Assembly: GCA_951640165.1 (NCBI GenBank)
Contig: OX621256.1
Span: 1,674,001 to 1,738,000 of the forward strand
Direction: 5' to 3'
DNA: 64,000 nucleotides
Source of the DNA: Pseudoips prasinana
Taxonomy: Eukaryota > Arthropoda > Insecta > Lepidoptera > Nolidae
Shown in pieces: positions 19,893 to 29,818 of this stretch (position 1 is the first letter of the stretch; each line of letters opens with the position of its first letter). A program made the position numbers and the translations under genes. The notes beneath the pieces were generated by a model. It made no database searches, had not been told where the DNA came from, and was given only the letters and a program-made list of their open reading frames with translations.

Positions 19893-20117
19893 GGGCTACC
19901 GGCTAAGTCATCGAACATCGGGATAGTGATCGGCGTTAAAATAAATAAAGGTTCAATCGTTAAATCGGCTTCCATGAGCACGTGTGACGTCATAAATGGT
20001 CCGGAATCGATTGTCAACGTTGAAGCCAATGTAACGATTGATTAAGTAATTTTTAACCTTTATTTGGTTTGAACGCCATTTAAGAAATCGATGTTAGCGA
20101 CTTAGCCGGTAGAGCCC
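19893..20117. mobile_element. Long-TIR MITE, copy 1
   Basis: Ends GGGCTACCGGCTAAGTCATC ... GACTTAGCCGGTAGAGCCC. The inverted match goes on through AATAAATAAAGGTT / AACCTTTATTTGG and AATCGTTAAAT / GTAACGATTGATT, so the terminal repeats are about 90 bp of a 225-bp element. The copy at 22715 shares structure and core (GTGACGTCA). The superfamily is not clear from the flanks. Confidence 0.65.
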
Positions 20118-20371
20118 CCCTGGTCGATGCTGTAAGACCCTGAAGAACTCCATATGAATTTTGCCTCCACTTGATCGACTTTAAAAGTAAGAGTCAATTC
20201 TAATGCATGTTTTTGATGGGTAACATCTTTCCTCTCAGCTGCTGGATATTTTTTGTAGGAATGATGTGAGTGATTTGAAAGGGGACGGAAATGTGTTACA
20301 AGATATAGGGGAAACGCATGCGCGCGAGGTGGCGAAAGATGGCTGTGTGTTTTATATCACTAGATGGCAAA
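20118..20371. other. No recognisable feature
   Basis: Intronic DNA; CATGCGCGCGAGGTGGCG near 20320 is the only GC-rich spot. No frame or repeat supported. Confidence 0.3.
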
Positions 20372-20573
20372 ATCGTTTTTTTTTATTTTAAAGAACGCCC
20401 GCACTAAGTAATCTAAACCCTGTAACACGGGGTACTTTACAAACATATAATAGACGGGGACAAAATACTTTCCGACTCCGAATTTATGGGTCACACAAAT
20501 AGTTGTCTGGCGCGGGAATCCAACCCGGGACACGAAGCGCCGAGGCGACTGTCTTAGGCGCCACAAGTGCAGT
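20372..20573 (-). mobile_element. T1 tRNA-derived SINE, nearly complete
   Basis: Minus strand: GTGGCGCCTAAGACAGTCGC, GGGTTGGATTCCCGCGCC (decayed box B), ACTATTTGTGTGACCC, GTAAAGTACCCCGTG, GCGGGCGTTCTTT, A-rich tail. Two substitutions in box B suggest it is inactive. Confidence 0.7.
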
Positions 20574-20721
20574 CAAAATCTCTCTCTTTCGTCGAATAAA
20601 ACCTCCTTTTCTTAACATGGTGGAAACCTTTTATAGGTCCCCGTAGTTGAGGAGACTACGGGGTATCTGGGAATCCCCGTGGGTTACCCACTAAAACCAC
20701 CACGGTAGCCTAACTTTACTT

Positions 20722-20880
20722 TCAGTTCCTATCCATCCAAAGGTTGTCTGGAAGAGATCGCTTAAGGCGATAAGACCGCCCATTGTACCTTATGTTCTTT
20801 ATATTATATCCGATGTATTATCTTTCCGCCTGAGTGTGTACAATAAAGAGTATTCTATCTATCTATCTATCTATCTAACC
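20722..20880 (+). mobile_element. CR1/Jockey-group LINE 3' end with (TATC)n tail
   Basis: Only the last 150 bp: AGGTTGTCTGGAAGAGATCG hairpin (20741-20787), CAATAAAGAGTATTC, (TATC)5. The flanks on both sides contain AATAAAACCTCCTT (20595 and 20980), so it may be inserted in another repeat. 20645-20672 has a 9-bp hairpin CCCCGTAGT / ACTACGGGG. Confidence 0.75.
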
Positions 20881-21757
20881 TCTCGGCGCTGTGTGTGATG
20901 GCTCCGAGAACTCGCAAGCTCCATCCGGAACCACCATCATTTCACTTATGCATCTTAAAGCAACTCTCTCCGAGGGGCAAATAAAACCTCCTTAAACCCC
21001 TCCTAGGCTAAGTGTAAGAGTCATGTTAAAAAAAGCCTTTGTTGTTATCTCCAAAGACATTCTATAATAACGTCCTTAAACACAAGTAAAGTTGCATATA
21101 TCAAGTAAATGTCCAAAAATGTACTCAAAGTGAGTGCTGTTCCAAAACTTTACTTAATGGACACCTTTGCGAAGAAAATTAAAGTTTTTATATGTTTGCG
21201 AAGAACATTATTAAGATAGAGTGTAAAATTATTCTTATGTTTCCGAAGAAGTAGGCCTTACTTGGTAAATCCTACCATTTACCTAAAATGCACTTTTCCC
21301 CGCTTATGGGGGATGTAAATACATACATACATAGACTCACGCCTGATTCCCAGAGGGGTAGGCAGAGACATGGGGGATGTGGCGTGATTTATTTACTTTG
21401 CCGTTCGGACAGTGGTTTTAAAACGACCCAGTAGGTATTTCACATAGCTTATTTGTTTAATTGCATTCATGTGTACATAGTTGTTTACATATATTTTAGT
21501 ATCAACATGAAACCCTGTAAGGGCACAGTAAGTACATTATTAACAACTTAGAAACTAGGGCTTATATTATTAGATTGTTATATATATACATAAAAAAAGA
21601 TACAATAATCATACTCATTTCATTAAATTTTTACAACATCATTATTACACAATTTATAACTTTAATTACTTTGTCTATTAAGACTGTTGTATATAACAGC
21701 TCCCTCAATACAACCCTTAAAACATTCCCTTGGTGCCTTTTCAGCTGGCGTCTCTAG
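20881..21757. other. Mostly unassigned
   Basis: 21318-21372 carries ATACATACATAGACTCACGC and CCCAGAGGGGTAGGCAGAG, the inverted 3' end of a LINE type also seen at 59094. The remaining bases show no frame or repeat I can support. Confidence 0.35.
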
Positions 21758-21795
21758 TTGTAATTCTCTCGTCTCATGAGACGAGAGAATTACAA
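21758..21795. repeat. Perfect 38-bp palindrome
   Basis: TTGTAATTCTCTCGTCTCA followed at once by its exact complement, no loop. Single occurrence in the window. Confidence 0.8.
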
Positions 21796-21954
21796 TAAGG
21801 CTTGAGCTTTGTTATATCATTCAGTCTCCCAATTTATTCAGGAGAACAGTGGAACTACTTATTTCTAACTCCTCTTTGTTTCATTCAATTCATTGCGGGA
21901 TCCAAGACAGTTAAAGCGACTCCCGGGGACACGCTTATGCCTAAACGCTCAGTG

Positions 21955-22640
21955 TTATTTCACTGTGTGATACTGATGATCCTGACATAATCGGATAGAG
22001 GTCAAATACATGACCGATGACTTTACATGCTCTCAAAGGAATTTGGTATAAAACCATTCAATCTACGCTGCTTAGAGTTCCATGGTTTGAGGGAGTCAAC
22101 ATGGGAAGGCAAGATATTGTGACAAGCCTTAGACTTCGCTCCGGACACATTCCTTTGAATATGTTTGCATTTAAGATGAAAAAAGTGACTCACCCAATTG
22201 TACTGAGTGTGGTGTGGTGGAGGATGTAGTTCATATTCTAGTGGAGTGTGTTCGGAATGAATTGTTAAGAAGTGAATTGTTTCACAGTAGTTTAAGGTTC
22301 AATATTCTTGATGTCGGTTGGTGTAACAGCACTTTAGCTTTCCCTTTGTCAGCGGAGGCTAGGATGCTGTACAAAGTTGCACAGTCTGGCATTAGAAAAC
22401 GAGTCTGATTATTTGAATAGAATAGGTATTTCATGTATCATTACGGAGGCGACATGTTTACGTAATGGGAACAAGCCCCCTTCAAAATATAAAGAAAAAA
22501 AATAAAAAAGGCACTGGGGTTTAACTACCGCCAACTGCCAAATTCCGGACAGCTGCTGAGATTTTTTTACAGAAGATTCGCAAATATGTCACTTTTGGCC
22601 TGAACTGGGATTTGAACCCAGGACCTCATTGTCTGCGGTT
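21955..22640 (-). mobile_element. T3 SINE split by a LINE 3' fragment
   Basis: 21960-22035 (AGAGGTCAAATACATGACCG, TTTACATGCTCTC) and 22515-22640 (CCAACTGCCAAATTCCGG, GGATTTGAACCCAGGACC) are the two parts of a T3 SINE in the order seen at 19050. The LINE piece 22036-22510 with an A-rich end (AAAGAAAAAAAATAAAAAA) lies between them. Confidence 0.55.
22050..22408 (+). pseudogene. R1/Jockey-like LINE RT C-terminus with zinc knuckle
   Basis: Frame 1 reads VTSLRLRSGHIPLNMFAFKM. After a one-base shift near 22190 frame 2 reads NCTECGVVEDVVHILVEC, a CCHC knuckle (C-x2-C-x8-H-x4-C) typical of the end of R1/Jockey-group RT proteins. It then runs to a stop at 22408. The RT core is lost. Confidence 0.65.
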
Positions 22641-22714
22641 GAACACGCTACAGCCAGTAAATACAAGTAAATCAAAACAACTTTCTCACATCTAAAACTG
22701 AAATTTGCCAGACA

Positions 22715-22956
22715 GGGGTTCTATTGGCTAAGTTGCCGAACATCGATTTCTTAAATGGCGTTCAAATAAATAAAGGTTAAAAATGACTTAATGAATCGTT
22801 AAATAGGCTTTTATGAGCACATGTGACGTCAAAATGGTCCAGAATCGAGTGTCAACTTTGAAGCCGATTTAACGATTGATTAAGTAATTTTTAACCATTA
22901 TTTATTTGAACGCAATTTAAGAAATCGATGTTCGGTGACTTAGCCGGTAGAGGCCC
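22715..22956. mobile_element. Long-TIR MITE, copy 2
   Basis: GGGGTTCTATTGGCTAAGTT ... TGACTTAGCCGGTAGAGGCCC, with inverted pairing through GAACATCGATTTCTTAAATG. Same element as 19893. The two copies differ mainly by substitutions, so both are old. Confidence 0.65.
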
Positions 22957-23316
22957 AGATGGCGCCATTGTTTCAGCAAGATAATGGTTAGTAAAAATAT
23001 TATGATTTTGCTTCGACGGAACCAAGTTTATGAGAATTTAATAAGTTAATTACACCTGGCTACACGAAGAACTCGAGCCATTAATTTATTAGACTCAGAA
23101 CTTATCTTCCCTTCTCGCTTACTTATTATAAAGTTGAGCAAAGAGTGAAAGATATGGACAGAATTGGTTTCATAGCTCCAAATTAGCCTCGATTTCGCAG
23201 TCGAGGGATCAGTGATTTTTATTCATTAACTTTTGGAGTTCCTTTATTATTTTGTCACATTTTCTTTTTGGATTTTATAAGAAAAGATTAAGTAAAAGAT
23301 AAATGGAAAATACGGC
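22957..23316. other. No recognisable feature
   Basis: AT-rich DNA. It ends just before the left TSD of the RTE element (TTACTTTCTT at 23317-23326). Confidence 0.35.
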
Positions 23317-23326
23317 TTACTTTCTT

Positions 23327-26300
23327 CATCATCATCATCATCATATCAGCCGAAAGACGTCCACTGCTGGACAAAGGCCTCCCCCAAGGATCTCCACAAT
23401 AGCCGGTCCTGCGCTGCCCGCATCCAGCGGCTTCCCGCGACCCGCACAAGATCGTCGGTCCACCGTGTAGGAGGCCTGCCCACGCTGCGTCTTCCGGTTC
23501 GTGGTCGCCACTCGAGAACCTTTCTGCCCCATCGACCGTCAGTTCTACGAGCTATGTGCCCTGCCCACTGCCACTTCAGTTTGGCAATTCTTTGGGCTAT
23601 GTCGGCTACTTTAGTTCGCCTGCGGATCTCAGCATTTCTTATTCGATCTCGCAGGGAAACTCCAAGCATAGCCCTTTCCATTGCTCTTTGGGTGACCTTG
23701 AGCCGCCTGATAAGGCCCATAGTGAGCGACCACGTCTCTGTTCCGTAAGTCATCACTGGCAACACACACTGGTCGAAGACTTTCGACTTGAGACACTGCG
23801 GTATTTGGGATGAGAAGATATTACGTAGCTTCCCGAACGCTGCCCAGCCGAGTTGGATTCTACGATTGACCTCCTTTTCGAAGTTGGACCTACCTAGTTG
23901 GATGGTCTGTCCTAGGTAAATATAGTTCTCAACAACTTCGAGTGCAGAGTCTCCAACCTTAACTAGAGTGGGTGCAACATGGATGTTCGACATGATTTTC
24001 GTCTTATCCATGTTCATTTTCAGACCCACTTGTTGAGAGACTCTACTGAGGCCATCGAGCATTGTACCGAGGTCGTCAAGGGTCTCAGCCATGACTACTA
24101 TGTCGTTGGCAAATCTAAGGTGGGTGATGTACTCGCCATTGACATTGATGCCAAAGCCTTCCCAGTCCAGAAGCTTGAAAACATCTTCCAATGCAGCGGT
24201 GAACAGTTTCGGAGATATGACGTCTCCCTGTCTCACGCCTCGCTGCAATTGAATAGGTTTCGAGTTCTGGTCCTGAAGTCGGATTGACATGGTGGCGTTT
24301 TCGTACAAACACTTTAACACCTGGACATACCGATAGTCAATTTGGCACCTTTGAAGAGACCTCAGCACGGCCCATGTTTCGATAGAATCAAAGGCTTTCT
24401 CATAGTCCACAAACGCTAAGCATAATGGCTGGTTATACTCCTCTGTCTTCTGTATAACTTGCCGCAGCGTATGTATGTGGTCTATGGTACTGTAGCCTTT
24501 TCGGAATCCGGCTTGTTCGGGAGGCTGGAAGTCGTCAAACCTTCGTGCGAGACGATTCGTAATGACTCTCGAAAACAACTTGTAAACATGGCTCAGCAGT
24601 GAGATGGGTCTGTAATTCTTCAATAGGGTTTTATCGCCCTTTTTGAAGAAAAGCACCACCACACTCCTGTGCCATGCTTTTGGCGTTTGACCTTCGAGTA
24701 TGACGGAGTTGAATAACTTCTGAAGGGCCCGTAGGATCGGTGTACCACCCGCCTTCAGAAGCTCAGCTGTAACTCCATCATCACCCGGCGCCTTGTTGTT
24801 TTTTAGTTGTTTGAGAGCCATTCTAATCTCGTACAGGCTGACGTCCGGGATATCTTGGGTGTAGTGTCGGGTTAGTCTTGCTCTTGGATCGGCATGACTA
24901 TTGACAGGAAGTCGCGTTGTCGTGTATAACTGTCCGTAGAACTTCTCGATCTCACCTAGCAACTCTGGTTTTGACGTGACGATTCTACCATCCTCAGTCT
25001 TCAGCTTCGTCAGTTGGCTTTGCCCAATAGACAAATCTCTTGCGAACACTTTAGAGCCTCTATTCCGCTCGATGGCCTCTTTTATACTAATAGTATTAAA
25101 TTGGCGTGTGTCGCGAGTCAGAGACTTTGAGATTTGTCTGTTGAGCTGCCTGTATCTGGCAGCATCACATGAGGATGTTAGAATCATTTTCCGCCTTTCT
25201 TCCATAAGCTGTAGGGTATGGTCGGAGATCTTTTTGGTTCCATTTGTACGGCGGGTTTTGTAGAAGTTAGACCCGGCCGTATGGACAGCTTCCACGAACC
25301 TGTCGTGGTATGTATCCACTTCTTCACAGTCTGCTAGGCATTCGAATCGGTTCTGAAGTTCGAGTTGAAAGGGTTCGGGGTATTGGAGGTGGAACGGTAT
25401 GGGACGGAGCGTAGACTTCATCAGTCGGGACCTCTCGAGTTTGACATTTAGGTTCAATGAGCCTCTGACCAGTCTGTGATCGCTCCCGGTCTTAACCGCA
25501 TTGATCACAGAGACATCCTTGAATACTTGTCTCCTCGTCGACAGGATGAAGTCTATCTCGTTTTTAGTTTTCCCATCGGGGCTCACCCAGGTCCATTTAC
25601 GATGTGCCGGCTTCCTGAAGAAGGAATTCATCATAAAGAGACCCTCCTTCTCCATGAAGTCAGCCAACATCTGGCCTCGGGGGTTCCGATCCCCGGTTCC
25701 AAATTGCCCCACTTTCAGCTCATCACCGATTCGTTTGCCCAGCTTCGCGTTGAAGTCCCCCATGACCACAGTGAAATAAGAGTTCGAGGTATGTATGGCT
25801 CTGGAAATGTCCTCATACATGACCTCGACTGCATCATCGGAGTATGTCGAAGTAGGTGCGTATACCTGTATAACCTTCAGCGAATACCGCCTGGTGATTC
25901 TGAGTATAAGGTACGCAACCCTCGTCGACACACTCTCGATTTTCACTACGTTGTTCACGAGGGACTTGTGGACTATGAACCCGACACCACCTTGGGATAG
26001 TTGGTCACCCTCCCGGTAATAGAGCAGGTTTCCGGATTTCAATATTATCGAGTCCTCCCCCTCTCTTCGGACTTCAGATAATCCTACAATATCCCAATGT
26101 AACCTGCTCAGTTCTTCCTCCAGTTCGGTTATCTTCTCGTCGGAGCGCAGTGTTCGTGTGTTAAACGTTGCCAGGGCCAGAGGTCGTCGTTTTTGGTAAC
26201 GTGGAATCTGCCGGGGATTCTTAGCACCCCCTGCCCTGCCGTAACCACGGCTGTTACCACGGCTGGGAATAGCAGGGCTGCCGGGGACTGGGGGCCGCGG

Positions 26301-26507
26301 TTTAGTTGTGTCCATCATTTGAGGGGATTTGCCATAATCGCCACGCTTGGCAGACGGGTTGGCGATCGCAGTAAGGTGAACATGGTACTCAGGAGAACGC
26401 TGCTGCCCGTTCTCTGGTGTATATATTTCCCTCGGGACGACTTTTACGTCCCCCCACGGGATGAGAGGGGGTGGTGATATTCTTAGGCCGTCACCACACA
26501 GCAACCA
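23327..26507 (-). mobile_element. Full-length RTE-clade LINE
   Basis: 3181 bp between 10-bp TSDs TTACTTTCTT (23317-23326 and 26508-26517). The minus-strand 5' end is GCTGTGTGGTGACGGCC and the 3' end is GTCTTTCGGCTGATATGATG with (ATG)n. A 5' region of about 190 nt precedes the single ORF. The same 5' and 3' ends recur in the short derivatives. The truncated sister at 9673 is very close in sequence. Confidence 0.95.
23346..26318 (-). CDS. RTE LINE endonuclease-reverse transcriptase with altered RT active site
   Basis: About 990 codons from the ATG pair at 26318. The frame is open further upstream to 26504 but has no ATG there. Endonuclease (numbering from 26504): LATFNTRTLRS 111, LSEVRREGED 142, QVYAPTSTY 213, VVMGDFNAKLG 247, SDHRLV 341. 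RT: NYRPISLLSHVYK 630, FVDYEKAFDS 698, GVRQGDVISPKLF 756, then LRFANDIVVM 796. The expected FADD is FAND: codon 24105-24107 is AAC where the copy at 9673 has GAC, so the first Asp of the catalytic pair is lost and the RT should be dead. The C-terminus GRPPTRWTDDLVRVAG is intact. No other lesion. Confidence 0.93.
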   Translation of the reverse strand: MMDTTKPRPPVPGSPAIPSRGNSRGYGRAGGAKNPRQIPRYQKRRPLALATFNTRTLRSDEKITELEEELSRLHWDIVGLSEVRREGEDSIILKSGNLLYYREGDQLSQGGVGFIVHKSLVNNVVKIESVSTRVAYLILRITRRYSLKVIQVYAPTSTYSDDAVEVMYEDISRAIHTSNSYFTVVMGDFNAKLGKRIGDELKVGQFGTGDRNPRGQMLADFMEKEGLFMMNSFFRKPAHRKWTWVSPDGKTKNEIDFILSTRRQVFKDVSVINAVKTGSDHRLVRGSLNLNVKLERSRLMKSTLRPIPFHLQYPEPFQLELQNRFECLADCEEVDTYHDRFVEAVHTAGSNFYKTRRTNGTKKISDHTLQLMEERRKMILTSSCDAARYRQLNRQISKSLTRDTRQFNTISIKEAIERNRGSKVFARDLSIGQSQLTKLKTEDGRIVTSKPELLGEIEKFYGQLYTTTRLPVNSHADPRARLTRHYTQDIPDVSLYEIRMALKQLKNNKAPGDDGVTAELLKAGGTPILRALQKLFNSVILEGQTPKAWHRSVVVLFFKKGDKTLLKNYRPISLLSHVYKLFSRVITNRLARRFDDFQPPEQAGFRKGYSTIDHIHTLRQVIQKTEEYNQPLCLAFVDYEKAFDSIETWAVLRSLQRCQIDYRYVQVLKCLYENATMSIRLQDQNSKPIQLQRGVRQGDVISPKLFTAALEDVFKLLDWEGFGINVNGEYITHLRFANDIVVMAETLDDLGTMLDGLSRVSQQVGLKMNMDKTKIMSNIHVAPTLVKVGDSALEVVENYIYLGQTIQLGRSNFEKEVNRRIQLGWAAFGKLRNIFSSQIPQCLKSKVFDQCVLPVMTYGTETWSLTMGLIRRLKVTQRAMERAMLGVSLRDRIRNAEIRRRTKVADIAQRIAKLKWQWAGHIARRTDGRWGRKVLEWRPRTGRRSVGRPPTRWTDDLVRVAGSRWMRAAQDRLLWRSLGEAFVQQWTSFG

Positions 26508-26712
26508 TTACTTTCTTACACCATATTAAACCTGGCAAAGGATATTATTATATGAAGAGAATTGAATTCTTTATCAGACTTCAAAAGAAGATATCATTAC
26601 TTGGTCTGCATGTTTTTTCCATACCTATGATATGGGAATTTGCTAATTTGGGAACTCATTTTGATGATTATTTTTATCATAAGATGAAATGCTTAGGATA
26701 GGCTCGTGTGTT

Positions 26713-26872
26713 GACGGCGCGTGAGGCGCAGCAGTTAAGACAGTCGCCTGACTATTTCGTGTCCCGGGTTCGATTCAAGCTCAGGACAATTATTTGTGTG
26801 ACCCTTAAGTAATTGTTCTGAGTCTGGGTGTGCTCCGTCCGTCAATTATTTGTTTTGTAAGGTACCCCCAAA
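26713..26872 (+). mobile_element. T1 tRNA-derived SINE
   Basis: Head GTGAGGCGCAGCAGTTAAG, GGGTTCGATTCAAGCTC (box B, 3' side decayed), ATTTGTGTGACCC, TTTGTAAGGTACCCCC. A degenerate CAGTA microsatellite follows at 26880-26920. Confidence 0.65.
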
Positions 26873-27029
26873 TACAAGTATACAGTACAGTAATACAGTA
26901 GTACAGTAATGCAGTCTCTCTTTCTAATGAGACCGCTCATTAAAAGGAGAGTGTAGTAATTAGTTGTAAAGAAATTTTGAAGTCCATTTTATTTGTATCA
27001 TACAATCATTATATTTTTATTCTTGTGGT

Positions 27030-27155
27030 ATCTTTCAAGTCACATGTTTGTGTGATGAGCAAGATTCTTTGTTATATAAACGTATTTGGGAATATATCAG
27101 TTTTCTGGTTGTCATAGTATAGGGGCTGCCTAGTTTGGGATCAGGGTCCTGTTTA
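27030..27155 (+). mobile_element. T2 SINE body, partial
   Basis: GTTTGTGTGATGAGCAAG, CAGTTTTCTGGTTGTCATAG and GCCTAGTTTGGGATCAGG follow the T2 body and 3' order. Head missing. Confidence 0.5.
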
Positions 27156-27261
27156 ATAAAGCTGACAATTCGACATAATATATTACAGACAAATTTCAAA
27201 ATTGTATAATAGTCTGATTAATAAAAATTACAAATTGGACAAAAATCGAGAGTTGAATTTT

Positions 27262-27566
27262 TTTTTTATATCAGAGGTCGACAAACTGGCAAGTGAGTCA
27301 CCTGATGGTAAGTGATCACCGCCGCCCATGGACACTCGCAACACCAGATGTGTCACGGAGGCGTTGCCGGCCTTTAAAAGTCGGCAAACAAGTGTTGCCT
27401 ACCCTTCCACCCACCCCAATGAGCTCTGGCGACCTTACTTACACTCGGAAACACAACATTAAAATTAGTAATGTTATTATTAAGGAATGTCTTCTGTAAG
27501 GTGGAGGTAATTCCCCAGTCGGGCTGCTCTTTGAGCGAATGAACGCTATGCCCTACCTCTACTAAA
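27262..27566 (-). mobile_element. Short interspersed repeat, family G, inverted copy
   Basis: Starts with a T run then ATATCAGAGGTCGACAAAC, GATGGTAAGTGATCACCGCC, CCATGGACACTCGCAACACC, GTTGCCGGCCTTTAAAAG and CAGTCGGGCTGCTCTTTGAG. Collinear over 300 bp with 7290-7606 in opposite orientation. Confidence 0.65.
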
Positions 27567-27869
27567 AAAATGTTGTAATTTAATAAAACTAAAGCGTTTA
27601 ATAAAACTCGGCACATAAAACATTAAATTATTACATTACATTCAAATTATTCGACAGTTATCAGTGACGTTTGTCGGATACATTTTTATTAAGTTTTTAT
27701 TTTGCCATATATTTGGAATGAACACTAAATATGGGAACAAAAACCTCTCTTCATTCTCTGGTCAGTAAAAAATATATAGAAGTAAAACACCTGACCTGAA
27801 TATTTTGGGTTTAACTGTAAGAGCGAAATAGCTGCGCGCTAAATTGTGGGCCTTGATTTAAGTATAATT

Positions 27870-28003
27870 TAAAGATGATTCTTGAGGGAGGGTTGTCCAG
27901 CAGTGGACTTCTTTCAGCCTTAATTTTTAAGGACAACGCCCGCACTAGGGAATCTAATCCCTGTGTCGCGGGGTACTTTACAAACAGATAATAGACGGAC
28001 ACA
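27870..28003. mobile_element. RTE 3' end next to a T1 SINE 3' end
   Basis: 27870-27915 (+) GATTCTTGAGGGAGGGTTGT, CCAGCAGTGGACTTCTTTC is the end of a short RTE derivative. 27926-28003 (-) GACAACGCCCGCACTAGGG, GCGGGGTACTTTACAAACAG is a T1 3' end. Confidence 0.6.
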
Positions 28004-28444
28004 AATTGATTGCGAGGTAAGTCAATGTATGGGAAAACATGTATTCCTCGTACAATGTTACAATGTTAAGTTCAGCTTAAAATCTGTAGATACGATTTTA
28101 TCTTATCTGTTCGGTGTAAAGATAGAAAATATTGGAGACTACACTCCCGTTACGGACTTACAATCTAGAAACTAGTATCTACAGAATCCTCAAAGCGCAT
28201 ATCTGACTTGCATATCGACACTATCGTAGAACAAAGTCGATTGTGATAATACTACAAAATCGTGTTTTTTTATATATTCGTCTATTTTTAATTTTACTAT
28301 AATAAAAAAGTACAAAGTAAAACAAGAAAATTTAATTTTGAAACTTTAAACTAGCCTTCTGTAAAGTAGACTTTTCGCAGATACAACTTTGTTCTACGAT
28401 AGTGTCGATATATCCGGAGTTCTTAAGGAGAGTAATGAGATAAT

Positions 28445-28648
28445 ACGTGTGGCGCAGCGGCTAAGACAGTCGCCACGCCTCTCCGTGTCGCGAGTTCGAA
28501 TCCCGCGCCGGACAACTATTTGTGTGACCCATAAATAGTTGCCCTGAGTCTGGATGTAATTTGTGCCCGATTATTATATGTTTGTAAAGTACCCCGCGAC
28601 ACAGGGATTAGATTCCCTAGTGCGGACGTTGTCTTTTAAAAAACAATT
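28445..28648 (+). mobile_element. T1 tRNA-derived SINE, complete reference copy
   Basis: CGTGTGGCGCAGCGGCTAAG (box A), GCGAGTTCGAATCCCGCGCC (box B), GGACAACTATTTGTGTGACC, GAGTCTGGATGTAATTTGTG, TTTGTAAAGTACCCCGCGAC and GATTCCCTAGTGCGGACG, followed by an A-rich end. Both promoter boxes are near consensus, making this the best preserved T1 copy. Confidence 0.8.
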
Positions 28649-29566
28649 ATGTAATACTGATAAACACATGTTTTTTACTCATCTACAATTATCCATTTAA
28701 GAGCATATAATCAACTTCAAGATATATCTGCTAACATATTTAAACAAAAGTTCCATGGAACCATCGTGAAAGCATATCCTTTCGAAAATAATCGTTTAAA
28801 TTGGACCTCAAACCACAGTAATTTCTCTTTTCAGACCTATATAGAAAGAAGAAATATCGTCGTCATTTTTTATGTTGGTTTAAAGTATCCATTTAAACGA
28901 TATTAGGTACACTTCCTTCCAAGCGTATTTCCACACGCACAGTCAAACAAGTCGAAACATCGACAACACTTCCTGTGGAACATAAAAAAATACGCTTACA
29001 TTTAAAATGTCTGTAGAAAAAATATTCTTACAAAAATACTGTTCCAAATGAAACAACGATTGCTATCTGGGGCGGTCAAAATAGCCTGCATCGCCTTTAT
29101 TAGAGATGTGAAACTAGGGCAGGAAAAATTTATCTCAGTCCCAAATTGATTCACGCCTCTGGTTGATGTGAAATCAGTTTTGTGATACCCATTTTTTATA
29201 CATATGAATTTCCTGGAATAATTTGTTGGGTTTCTATTACAAAGTGGGTTAGATAAGATACCATTGGCCTCAATTAGGCATTTTATCTACTGGTTACAGG
29301 GCAAAGGTGATTATGTTACTAAAATTAGTCGTAATACTAAAGTTACGAAAACACCGAAATAGTAAAAAAGATCCTTTTAGACAACTTGACAAGTTGCAAA
29401 ATGTGAAAAATAAATCTCCTAAAATATGAGCGATAAGTCATTGTTTTTGCAATGATATTTAAGCAAATGTTTAGAAGGATTTAACAACACGTAAAAATTG
29501 GGAGTTTTACTAAACATGGGTAAGGTTTTCTTCGTTATATTTTTTTAACTAAAGTAAAATTCGGAA
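28649..29566. other. No recognisable feature
   Basis: AT-rich intronic DNA. No frame above background, no repeat shared with the rest of the window that I could see. Confidence 0.4.
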
Positions 29567-29818
29567 CTGCTGTGTGGTGACGGCGACAAATATCAGAATC
29601 AGAATATCATCACCCCATCTCATCCCGTGGGGGGCGTAGAAGTCGACCCGAGGGAACATCTACCAGAGGACGGGAAGCAGCTTCCTTTTGAGTACTACGA
29701 CCATCATACTGCGATCGCCAACCCGCCTGCCAAGCGTGGCGATTATGGCATATCCCCTCAAGATGATTCTTGAGGGAGGCTTGTCCAGCAGTGGACTTAT
29801 TTAAGCTGTAATGATGAT
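29567..29818 (+). mobile_element. Short RTE-derived copy, plus orientation
   Basis: CTGCTGTGTGGTGACGGC, CATCCCGTGGGGGGCGTAG, GCGATCGCCAACCCGCCTG, GCGTGGCGATTATGGC, the junction palindrome CCTCAAGATGATTCTTGAGG, CTTGTCCAGCAGTGGAC, then ATGATGATG. 252 bp; one of the two cleanest copies. Confidence 0.85.

Noticed and set aside
23346..23813. Plus-strand frames opposite the RTE ORF
   Set aside because: They are antisense to a well-supported LINE protein and contain no domain of their own.
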